NCBI GenBank assembly: GCA_937894065.1
Contig: CALCST010000002.1
Span: 62,001 to 126,000, forward strand
DNA length: 64,000 nt
Direction: 5' to 3'
Origin: an uncultured Parabacteroides sp.
Lineage (GTDB): Bacteria > Bacteroidota > Bacteroidia > Bacteroidales > Tannerellaceae
The notes beneath the pieces were generated by a model. It saw only the letters and a program-made list of their open reading frames with translations, was not told the origin of the DNA and searched no databases. The position numbers and the translations under genes were made by a program. Positions 10,188 through 16,780 of this stretch are shown piece after piece. The number at the start of each line of letters is the position of its first letter. Position 1 is the stretch's first letter.

Positions 10188-10382
10188 TTAAAAGATTTTC
10201 TCATAGAAGAATCGCATCACACCTTCGAAGCCAAAGTCAACAACAAAGATAAATGCTGCAATTATAAGGGAAGCAAACATAACAACCACAGCACTATTGG
10301 AAAGCTCTGTTTTCGTAGGCCAAGAAACCTTATATACAAGTTCGTTATAAGATTCTTTAATATATTCAATTAACTTCTTCAT
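10188..10382 (-). CDS. secE: Preprotein translocase subunit SecE
   Basis: Small subunit of the SecYEG channel, 64 residues, of the short single-span type. It begins MKKLIEYIKESYNELVYKVSWPT, where the amphipathic helix with the conserved VSWPT is the SecE signature, followed by one membrane segment (VVVMFASLIIAAFIFVVDFG). The frame is open further upstream, but that extension would run into tRNA-Trp, so the ATG at 10380-10382 is chosen. It lies between tRNA-Trp and nusG. Confidence 0.95.
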   Translation of the reverse strand: MKKLIEYIKESYNELVYKVSWPTKTELSNSAVVVMFASLIIAAFIFVVDFGFEGVMRFFYEKIF

Positions 10383-10400
10383 TGAATCTATAGATTTTAG

Positions 10401-10473
10401 CACGGAACGAGAGGCTCGAACTCCCGACACCTGGTTTTGGAGACCAGTGCTCTACCAACTGAGCTAGTTCCGT
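10401..10473 (-). tRNA. tRNA-Trp (CCA)
   Basis: Full cloverleaf on the minus strand. The acceptor stem is ACGGAAC with GTTCCGT and the discriminator is G, as expected for Trp. The anticodon arm CTGGT-CTCCAAA-ACCAG gives anticodon CCA. The T arm contains GTTCGAG. It lies between tuf and secE, a common place for this tRNA. Confidence 0.97.
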
Positions 10474-10515
10474 AAATAGCCAGCCTATAAAAGGCTGGCA
10501 TTATATTTCAGGAAA

Positions 10516-11703
10516 TTAGTTTTCCAATTCAGTAATCTGACCAGCACCTACTGTACGTCCACCTTCACGGATAGCGAAACGCAAACCTACGTTACAAGCA
10601 ACTGGGTAGATCAATTCAACTTCGATAGTTACGTTATCACCCGGCATAACCATTTCAGTTCCTTCTGGCAATGTGATTTCACCAGTTACGTCCAATGTAC
10701 GGATATAGAACTGAGGACGATAGTGGTTGTGGAATGGAGTGTGACGACCACCTTCTTCTTTCTTCAAGATATAAACCTCTGCTTTGAATTTTGAGTGAGG
10801 TTTGATCTGACCCGGGTGGCAGATTACCATACCACGTTTAACTTCGTTCTTATCGATACCACGAAGCAACAAACCTACGTTATCACCAGCTTCACCCTGA
10901 TCCAACAATTTGCGGAACATTTCAACACCAGTTACAACTGACTTCTTACCGTCAGCGCCCAAACCGATGATCTGAACTTCGTCACCAACTTTAACAACAC
11001 CAGTTTCGATACGACCTGTAGCAACTGTACCACGACCAGTGATTGAGAATACGTCTTCAACAGGCATCAAGAAAGGTTTATCAACTTCACGCGGAGGAAG
11101 AGGAATCCATGTATCACAAGCATCCATCAATTCCATTACTTTTTCTTCCCACTGAGGATCACCATTCAAAGCACCAAGAGCAGAACCACGAATGATTGGA
11201 GTATTGTCACCGTCGAAGTTATAGAAAGACAACAATTCGCGCATTTCCATTTCAACCAATTCCAACATTTCTTCGTCGTCTACCATGTCACATTTGTTCA
11301 TGAAAACAACCAATCTTGGAACGTTTACCTGACGAGCCAACAAGATATGTTCACGAGTCTGAGGCATAGGACCATCAGTTGCAGCAACTACAATGATAGC
11401 ACCGTCCATCTGAGCAGCACCAGTAACCATGTTCTTTACGTAGTCAGCGTGACCCGGACAGTCAACGTGTGCGTAGTGACGGTTAGCAGTTTCATACTCA
11501 ACGTGTGAAGTATTGATAGTAATACCTCTTTCTTTTTCTTCAGGAGCATTATCGATAGAATCGAATGAACGCAATTCTGAAAGACCTTTCTTTGCCAATA
11601 CTGTTGTGATAGCAGCTGTCAAAGTTGTTTTACCGTGGTCAACGTGACCAATCGTACCAATGTTCACATGTGGTTTCGATCTGTCAAATTTCTCTTTTGC
11701 CAT
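10516..11703 (-). CDS. tuf: Elongation factor Tu
   Basis: GTPase that carries aminoacyl-tRNA to the ribosome, 395 residues. G1 is GHVDHGKT at residues 19-26, the G3 motif DCPGH is at 81-85 and the G4 motif NKCD at 136-139. Domains 2 and 3 follow with GRGTVATGRIETG and the C-terminal VGAGQITELEN. It sits downstream of tRNA-Thr, tRNA-Gly and tRNA-Tyr and upstream of tRNA-Trp and secE. This tRNA-tuf-secE arrangement is ancient and shared with enterobacteria. It is strongly translated, as expected, with few rare codons. Confidence 0.99.
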   Translation of the reverse strand: MAKEKFDRSKPHVNIGTIGHVDHGKTTLTAAITTVLAKKGLSELRSFDSIDNAPEEKERGITINTSHVEYETANRHYAHVDCPGHADYVKNMVTGAAQMDGAIIVVAATDGPMPQTREHILLARQVNVPRLVVFMNKCDMVDDEEMLELVEMEMRELLSFYNFDGDNTPIIRGSALGALNGDPQWEEKVMELMDACDTWIPLPPREVDKPFLMPVEDVFSITGRGTVATGRIETGVVKVGDEVQIIGLGADGKKSVVTGVEMFRKLLDQGEAGDNVGLLLRGIDKNEVKRGMVICHPGQIKPHSKFKAEVYILKKEEGGRHTPFHNHYRPQFYIRTLDVTGEITLPEGTEMVMPGDNVTIEVELIYPVACNVGLRFAIREGGRTVGAGQITELEN

Positions 11704-11752
11704 AACTTAAATGTTCTTTATTTGATTAATGATCATATTCTAAACTAAAAAG

Positions 11753-11824
<72 letters not shown>

Positions 11825-11830
11825 ATTGAG

Positions 11831-11903
11831 AGCGGAAGACGGGGCTCAAACCCGCGACCCCCAGCTTGGAAGGCTAGTGCTCTATCAACTGAGCTACTTC
11901 CGC
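11831..11903 (-). tRNA. tRNA-Gly (TCC)
   Basis: Minus-strand cloverleaf with acceptor GCGGAAG/CTTCCGC, discriminator T and an anticodon arm whose loop CTTCCAA reads TCC. It is separated from tRNA-Thr by 6 nt, so both are processed from one precursor. Confidence 0.97.
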
Positions 11904-11961
11904 AATTTATCTGTAACTTAGCCTATAGCTGTTCAGCTTTATTACACCCTTTTTGTTTCAG

Positions 11962-12044
11962 TGGGCAGTGATGGATTCGAACCACCGAAGGCGTAAGCCA
12001 GCTGAGTTACAGTCAGCCCCATTTGGCCACTCTGGTAACTGCCC
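11962..12044 (-). tRNA. tRNA-Tyr (GTA)
   Basis: Class II tRNA of 83 nt with a long variable arm. The acceptor stem is GGGCAGT/ACTGCCC with discriminator A, and the anticodon arm GCTGA-CTGTAAC-TCAGC gives GTA. It is the first gene of the tRNA-tuf-rpo transcript. Confidence 0.97.
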
Positions 12045-12065
12045 CTCTTGTTCTCAATTGCGATG

Positions 12066-12096
12066 CAAAGATAGATATTAATTTTTTAACTTGCAA
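12066..12096 (-). promoter_or_regulatory. Promoter of the tRNA-tuf-secE-rpl-rpoBC operon
   Basis: On the minus strand TTG, a 20-nt spacer and TATCTTTG form a good Bacteroidetes primary-sigma promoter. The -7 box is at 12066-12073 and lies 21 nt before tRNA-Tyr. The upstream half sits inside the last codons of ribH. It is the only strong promoter-like signal seen in front of the 12-kb operon. Confidence 0.7.
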
Positions 12097-12572
12097 GAAA
12101 AATCTATCATTTTTATTGCAGTAATTGCAGCTTCATCGCCTTTGTTACCATATCTACCACCGGCACGATCTTCAGACTGCTGCATGTTATCTGTAGTTAA
12201 CAATCCGAAAATGAATGGGATATCATACATCAGATTAAGTTCTGTGATGCCTTGAGTAACACCTGAACAAACATAATCAAAATGTGGAGTATCGCCTCTT
12301 ACGACGCATCCCAAAACGATTATGGCGTCCAATTCTTTGCTTTCAGCAAGTTTTTTTGCTCCAAAAGTCAGCTCGAAACTTCCCGGAACTCTCTTTACAA
12401 TGATATTTTCCGGTTTCACACCGTGCTTTTCCAAAGTGTTGCAAGCGCCTTCAAGAAGCTTTTCTGTAATATTTTTATTCCATTCTGCAACAACAATGCC
12501 AATATTCATATCCGAAGCGTCCGGAACGCTGTTAAAATCATAATCTGATAAATTCTGATAAGCTGTAGCCAT
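12078..12572 (-). CDS. ribH: 6,7-dimethyl-8-ribityllumazine synthase
   Basis: Penultimate enzyme of riboflavin synthesis, joining the ribityl-aminouracil and dihydroxybutanone phosphate; it forms icosahedral shells or pentamers. At 164 residues it has normal length. Recognisable are the substrate loop VAEWNKNITEKLLEGA, VKRVPGSFELTFGAKKLA and the catalytic-histidine region GCVVRGDTPHFDYVC, ending with GGRYGNKGDEAAITAIKMI. It is 33 nt upstream of tRNA-Tyr, and the operon promoter for those tRNAs overlaps its 3' end. Confidence 0.97.
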   Translation of the reverse strand: MATAYQNLSDYDFNSVPDASDMNIGIVVAEWNKNITEKLLEGACNTLEKHGVKPENIIVKRVPGSFELTFGAKKLAESKELDAIIVLGCVVRGDTPHFDYVCSGVTQGITELNLMYDIPFIFGLLTTDNMQQSEDRAGGRYGNKGDEAAITAIKMIDFSCKLKN

Positions 12573-12666
12573 TATTTTGAGTTTTTAAATTTGTACATTT
12601 TTGTTTTCTACACTGAATAAGGATATTCTTCAATGTTGTTTTCCTTTTTATCCTTATATAAAAAAA

Positions 12667-12712
12667 AGACACAGAAGACACTGAGATTATTTTCTCCGTG
12701 AGTTCTGTGTCT
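12667..12712 (-). terminator. Terminator after the TPR protein gene
   Basis: On the minus strand the stem AGACACAGAA/TTCTGTGTCT, with further imperfect pairing inside, is followed by seven or more T residues. It lies 30 nt past the stop of the TPR gene and separates it from ribH. Confidence 0.75.
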
Positions 12713-12741
12713 CCGGTTTTATTTATGAAATATATTCCTTG

Positions 12742-13431
12742 TTATTTCACCTGTGCTGATGCACGAGAAATATATTTGTCGATATCAGAAGCTTCAAGTG
12801 AATTGTAATATTTTTCCTTGATAGTTGTATATGCCTTAACTGCGTCTGAATATTGATTTAAGCTTTCGTAAGCAATTCCTGCTTTTTTCAGATATGCAGG
12901 ACTTACAACTTCGTTGTTTGCTGATTTTGCAGCTTTCTCGAAATAAGAAATACCTTCCTTGGCATTGCCCATATTCACATAGCAGTCACCAATCAATCCG
13001 ACAATTGCCGGAGAAATCATATTGTCGCTTGCGCTGAATGACTTCAACATATCCATAGCCTTTTCATATTCTCCCATTTTGTAATAGCAGATTCCGGCAT
13101 AAGCTTTTGCCAAGTTTCCGGCATCTGTATTTCCATACTGGTCGATGATAGCTGTGAAGCCTAAATAGTCTGTTCCGTTTCCATTCAAAGCCAGGGCAAA
13201 TGAATCTCTTGCAAAATACTGTTCTCCTTTGAACAAAGCAGCTTCAGCTTTTTTCTGCTGCGGAATAGCATATCCATGTTTATATCCCAAAACAGCAGCA
13301 ACAATCACAGCAACTGCAACAATGGCGAAAATAATCTTTTTGGAATGAGTTTCAATGAACAATTCAGATCTAGATACGAGTTCTTCAACTTCAACTAACT
13401 CCTTTTCTGGTTCCTTTCCTTTAGTTGTCAT
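12742..13431 (-). CDS. Membrane-anchored tetratricopeptide repeat protein
   Basis: 229 residues. A charged N-terminal cytoplasmic segment is followed by one membrane helix at about residues 33-50 (KKIIFAIVAVAVIVAAVLGY). TPR-like helical pairs follow, for example NLAKAYAGICYYKMGEYEKAMDML and ISYFEKAAK (landmarks at about 125-180). The architecture resembles YfgM-type periplasmic TPR proteins tied to the secretion or envelope machinery, but orthology was not established. It is transcribed divergently from recF and has its own terminator. Function beyond protein-protein interaction cannot be told from sequence. Confidence 0.8.
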   Translation of the reverse strand: MTTKGKEPEKELVEVEELVSRSELFIETHSKKIIFAIVAVAVIVAAVLGYKHGYAIPQQKKAEAALFKGEQYFARDSFALALNGNGTDYLGFTAIIDQYGNTDAGNLAKAYAGICYYKMGEYEKAMDMLKSFSASDNMISPAIVGLIGDCYVNMGNAKEGISYFEKAAKSANNEVVSPAYLKKAGIAYESLNQYSDAVKAYTTIKEKYYNSLEASDIDKYISRASAQVK

Positions 13432-13520
13432 AATTTATTTATAGTTATTATTTTATTAATTTCCTTTTCGTCAAACTGTAAGAGATGCTTGCATATGATG
13501 CTTCTTTCTCATACAAAGCG

Positions 13521-13577
13521 CAAAAGTAGTTTTTTTTGCTGAATAAACGATAAATAGAAGTATATTTTTTACATTTG
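13521..13577. promoter_or_regulatory. Divergent promoter boxes for the TPR gene and recF
   Basis: A minus-strand -7 box TACTTTTG lies at 13521-13528 (toward the TPR gene) and a plus-strand -7 box TACATTTG at 13570-13577 (toward recF, 22 nt before its ATG). No clear -33 TTTG is found at the right distance for either, so both calls rest on the -7 box alone. Confidence 0.45.
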
Positions 13578-13598
13578 CAGGCATTAATATCTCTCAAA

Positions 13599-14708
13599 AT
13601 GATTCTGAAAAAGCTTTCTGTACTCAATTATAAAAATATCGCTCAGGCAGAAGTTGAATTCTCTCCGAAAATGAACTGTTTCTTCGGAAACAACGGAATG
13701 GGAAAAACAAACTTCCTGGATGCTATATATTACCTTTCGTTCTGCAAAAGCCATAAAAACACCCCAGATTCCCAGATAATAAGGAACGGGGAAGATTTAT
13801 GCGTTCTGCAAGGACTATATGATTATGAACTGAGAGATGAAGAAATTTTCTGTGCGATAAGAAACAGACAGAGGAAACAGTTCAAGAGAAACAAGAAAGA
13901 ATATGACAAGCTATCGGAACATATCGGCTTATTGCCGCTGGTAATGGTTTCGCCGGCAGACTATGACCTTATCCAAGGTGGCAGTGAAGAAAGGCGCAGA
14001 TTCATCGACCTTATCATTTCGCAGCAAAGCCCTAATTATCTGCATGCGCTTATCAACTACAACAAGGCTTTACAACAAAGAAACTCGCTACTGAAAAACG
14101 AAAGCACTGATGCTTCGCTCTACGAAGTTCTGGAAATGCAACTTTCAATGTATGGAGAGATTATATATGATATGAGAAAAAAGACGGTGAATAAGTTTCT
14201 GCCTGTGTTTAATTCTTATTATCAGAATATATGCCAGTCTGCCGAAACTGTAAGCCTGGACTATGTTTCTCAATTATCAGAGAATAATCTTGCAGAAAAG
14301 CTATGTAACACACGTCAGAGAGATTTAATTCTGGGTTATACCTCATCAGGTATTCACAAGGATGAGCTGGAAATGAACCTCGGCTCATCACTGATAAGAA
14401 AAGTTGGCTCGCAAGGGCAGAACAAAACTTTCCTGATTGCTCTGAAACTAGCACAGTTCAGTCTTCTTGCAGAGAATGGAAAAACCTCTCCTATCCTTCT
14501 GCTAGATGACATTTTCGATAAGCTGGATGCAATGAGGGTAGAACAAATTATCAAGCTCGTAAGTGGCGACTCTTTCGGTCAGATTTTTATCACTGATACT
14601 AACAGAAAGTATCTGGATGCTATACTTGCCGCCATGGAACATGATTACAGACTGTTCAAAGTTGAGCAAGGAAATATTCATCAACTTAACGTCAACGAAA
14701 AAATTTAA
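13599..14708 (+). CDS. recF: DNA replication and repair protein RecF
   Basis: SMC-like ATPase that with RecO and RecR loads RecA at gaps and stalled forks; 369 residues. Walker A is GNNGMGKT at residues 30-37, the signature-like segment is GSQGQNKTF, and Walker B is ILLLDDIFDKLD near residue 305. The ATG at 13599 is preferred over a TTG 8 codons upstream because MILKKLSVLNYKNI is the family's normal start. The DUF721 gene follows after 5 nt, a pairing often seen in bacteria. The dnaA/dnaN neighbours of the classical recF locus are absent. Confidence 0.95.
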   Translation: MILKKLSVLNYKNIAQAEVEFSPKMNCFFGNNGMGKTNFLDAIYYLSFCKSHKNTPDSQIIRNGEDLCVLQGLYDYELRDEEIFCAIRNRQRKQFKRNKKEYDKLSEHIGLLPLVMVSPADYDLIQGGSEERRRFIDLIISQQSPNYLHALINYNKALQQRNSLLKNESTDASLYEVLEMQLSMYGEIIYDMRKKTVNKFLPVFNSYYQNICQSAETVSLDYVSQLSENNLAEKLCNTRQRDLILGYTSSGIHKDELEMNLGSSLIRKVGSQGQNKTFLIALKLAQFSLLAENGKTSPILLLDDIFDKLDAMRVEQIIKLVSGDSFGQIFITDTNRKYLDAILAAMEHDYRLFKVEQGNIHQLNVNEKI

Positions 14709-14713
14709 TATCT

Positions 14714-15007
14714 ATGCAAAGGAGAAATACACAATCTATTGGCGAGGTGCTGAGAGATTTCTTTGAAGACAACACTGAAATCTATGAAAAAATAATGAAT
14801 ATAAGAATAAAACACGCATGGACCGATACTTTGGGACCGGTAATAAATCAATATACCACGAATCTATATGTTGAAGATAGAGTCCTTTATGTTTCTCTAT
14901 CATCATCAGTATTAAGAAATGAACTTATGCTTACTAAAAACAAACTAATTGCCAGCTTGAACAAATATGCCGGAGCAACAGTCATAAATGATATCGTCAT
15001 CAGATGA
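14714..15007 (+). CDS. DUF721 (DciA-like) protein
   Basis: 97 residues matching the small DUF721/DciA fold: MQRRNTQSIGEVLRDFF, a tryptophan-containing helix (KHAWTDTLGPVINQYT) and a C-terminal KH-like strand pattern (LYVEDRVLYVSLSSSVLRNEL). DciA proteins help load the replicative helicase in bacteria lacking DnaC/DnaI. The domain is recognised, but a helicase-loading role here is inference. It is translationally close to recF (5-nt gap), which supports a replication/repair job. Confidence 0.85.
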   Translation: MQRRNTQSIGEVLRDFFEDNTEIYEKIMNIRIKHAWTDTLGPVINQYTTNLYVEDRVLYVSLSSSVLRNELMLTKNKLIASLNKYAGATVINDIVIR

Positions 15008-15081
15008 ACACGCTCCTGAATTTCGGCTTAATTTGTAAATGTTATTGCATTATTGGCAAATAAAGTAAGTTTCAAACATAA

Positions 15082-15257
15082 TATCTTTGCAGCAAAGAAA
15101 TGAAACTTCTTTTCATAAATATATTCCTATCTCAGTAGAAACCAGATTCTACACAAATGTAATGTGGTTCATTTCACAAAACCCTAATTATGTAAAATCG
15201 GGATAGGTATGGCAGGCAGCAAGGATTCTGTTTTTGAAAGAGAATCGGAGTTGCCTG
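15082..15257 (+). ncRNA. Candidate small transcript between DUF721 and the toxin gene
   Basis: A plus-strand -7 box TATCTTTG at 15082-15089 is followed 120 nt later by a hairpin at 15213-15257 (CAGGCAGC and GTTGCCTG outside, GATTCT/AGAATC inside) and the run TTTTGTT. Only a 12-codon reading frame (MKLLFINIFLSQ at about 15102) lies between. It could be a small RNA, a leader remnant or a decayed gene. The evidence is suggestive only. Confidence 0.25.
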
Positions 15258-15262
15258 TTTTG

Positions 15263-15682
15263 TTATTGCATGGAGAGAAAATCGTCCGGAGAATAAACAG
15301 GTATATCAGAAACTAAAAAATCCTTTATATTACGAGTAATTATCAAATCGCACTGAGAATTAACAGCTGCATAATGCTGCATAGCATCCTCAATATCTTT
15401 AAAACGAGAAAATACAGACAAACTTTTTCTAACAGTAAATTCATCTATAGTAGCTATTTCAACTATAGAAGAAAATTGCCTTAACACTTGGACTAAATCT
15501 TCATAGTTTAACTTCCTGCCCAATAAATAAGAGGCTGTAGAAAAAGATATAGGAGCAACAACAGCTGTATATTTTCCCATATCAACCAATGAGAATATTT
15601 TCTTTGCTGCCAAATAGAAAGGTTCTCTATGAGCCAACAAATCAATCATTACATTTGTATCAATAAATATTCTATTTTTCAT
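15263..15682 (-). CDS. PIN-domain ribonuclease, toxin of a type II pair
   Basis: 139-residue PIN domain of the PIN_3 type, a metal-dependent RNase fold used by VapC-like toxins. The first catalytic aspartate is in FIDTNVMIDLL (D8). Others are likely in DIEDAMQHYAA (about 97-100) and CDLIITRNIKDF (about 112-121). The usual second acidic residue after the second strand is not obvious (APISFSTASYLL). The start overlaps the last 4 bases of the antitoxin gene, typical of a coupled pair. The target RNA is unknown. Confidence 0.85.
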   Translation of the reverse strand: MKNRIFIDTNVMIDLLAHREPFYLAAKKIFSLVDMGKYTAVVAPISFSTASYLLGRKLNYEDLVQVLRQFSSIVEIATIDEFTVRKSLSVFSRFKDIEDAMQHYAAVNSQCDLIITRNIKDFLVSDIPVYSPDDFLSMQ

Positions 15683-15930
15683 TTATATTTCTCCCCTAAA
15701 TAATTTTGATATGCTTTTTTATCATCAAAATCAGATGGAAGATTTAAATCAACACCTAAACTTTCAACAAAAGCAGTCACTTTTATATCATTCTTTTCAT
15801 TTTGAGATTGACGAATAAATTTACGCATAAAATCCTCCACCAATCTATTTAAATTAATATTACGTTGTCTTGCATACAATTCTGCTTGTTGCAAGACATC
15901 TGAATCTATTTGAAATATTTTTGAACTCAT
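15679..15930 (-). CDS. Antitoxin, ribbon-helix-helix type (DUF6364-like)
   Basis: 83 residues. The N-terminal part (FQIDSDVLQQAELYARQRNI, then NLNRLVEDFMRKFI) has the strand-helix-helix pattern of DUF6364/RHH antitoxins, and the charged C-terminal tail would wrap the toxin. It is first in the operon and overlaps the PIN gene by 4 nt. A palindrome lies directly on its promoter, which fits autorepression by an RHH dimer. The family call comes from pattern and context and is moderately sure. Confidence 0.75.
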   Translation of the reverse strand: MSSKIFQIDSDVLQQAELYARQRNINLNRLVEDFMRKFIRQSQNEKNDIKVTAFVESLGVDLNLPSDFDDKKAYQNYLGEKYK

Positions 15931-15990
15931 ATTTTTATATTATGATTTATTTTAAAAATAATAAATACGCCACATTTTGAATTACATCTT

Positions 15991-16028
15991 CACTATCCAA
16001 ATATAGTGAAAGACAAACGCAAAGCAAA
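15991..16028 (-). promoter_or_regulatory. Promoter and candidate operator of the PIN toxin-antitoxin operon
   Basis: On the minus strand TTTG (plus 16025-16028), exactly 19 nt and TATATTTG (plus 15998-16005) form a consensus promoter. A perfect inverted repeat CACTAT-N6-ATAGTG (15991-16008) lies over the -7 box, where a bound repressor would block polymerase. Confidence 0.7.
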
Positions 16029-16721
16029 ATCAAAAATAAGTTTTTTATCTTGTTATGCCTAACCGTATCCTATATTATTCAAATATACGCCTAGATATTC
16101 AAATCTGTTTATCAAAATATCAACACAAAACAAATTCACTATTTTTTGACATTATGTCAAATTAACTCTCTGAGAATCGATTTTTTCGGATAAAAGTACA
16201 GAGAGATTAAATTTATCGCAAGGAGAAAGAATTAAGCATTTACAACTTATCACATTTAAATGCTAATTGCTATTAAACAATCAGCCATTTTTAATTATAT
16301 ACGAACGAAAAATCAAGGTTTGTAAGAAACAAAAAGACAAAACCAATCAAAATGTCAAATACAAAAGGGTTGGGAAAATGTGTAGAAATAAAGAGAAAAA
16401 CAGTGTTTTACTTCACTTTCCAGGTTCATTCCATACATGACAACACCTTATTTCCCTCCTTTTCCAATTTATATATAGACATATTTGGATATATTTACTT
16501 TAGTAGCTGGGTTTACTACAGTAAATAAATAGAAATGGGGCCGTAAATACGTAAACTTTCTTCCGATAAGAATTTAGGACAAACTCCTCATTACCTAATT
16601 TTTATATTAAAAACGCTCTGAATTGAAAAAGATGATATTAGCAAAAACATCGTTTTTAATAAATAATGTCAACAAAATATTGAATTATTTATCATTATGC
16701 GTACGCTTCATTTACAAAAGC
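16029..16721. other. AT-rich stretch without a recognised gene
   Basis: About 0.7 kb between the toxin-antitoxin promoter and the mutB terminator. No reading frame here looks like a gene; the longest frame on the plus strand starts at 16623, runs antisense into mutB and has no family resemblance. Weak inverted repeats occur at 16235-16263 (AGCATTT/AAATGCT) and 16495-16528. It may be remnant DNA. Confidence 0.5.
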
Positions 16722-16753
16722 AAAAGCCGGGTGAAACAATCCACCCGGCTTTA
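16722..16753 (-). terminator. Terminator after mutB
   Basis: A perfect GC-rich stem AAAGCCGGGTG/CACCCGGCTTT with an 8-nt loop lies 28 nt past the mutB stop, with T-rich sequence following on the minus strand. Confidence 0.85.
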
Positions 16754-16780
16754 TTTATATCAGAATATATTGTTAACGAA

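Noticed and set aside
10383..10430. N-terminal extension of secE
   Set aside because: It would overlap the 3' end of tRNA-Trp; SecE of normal size starts at MKKLIEYIKES.
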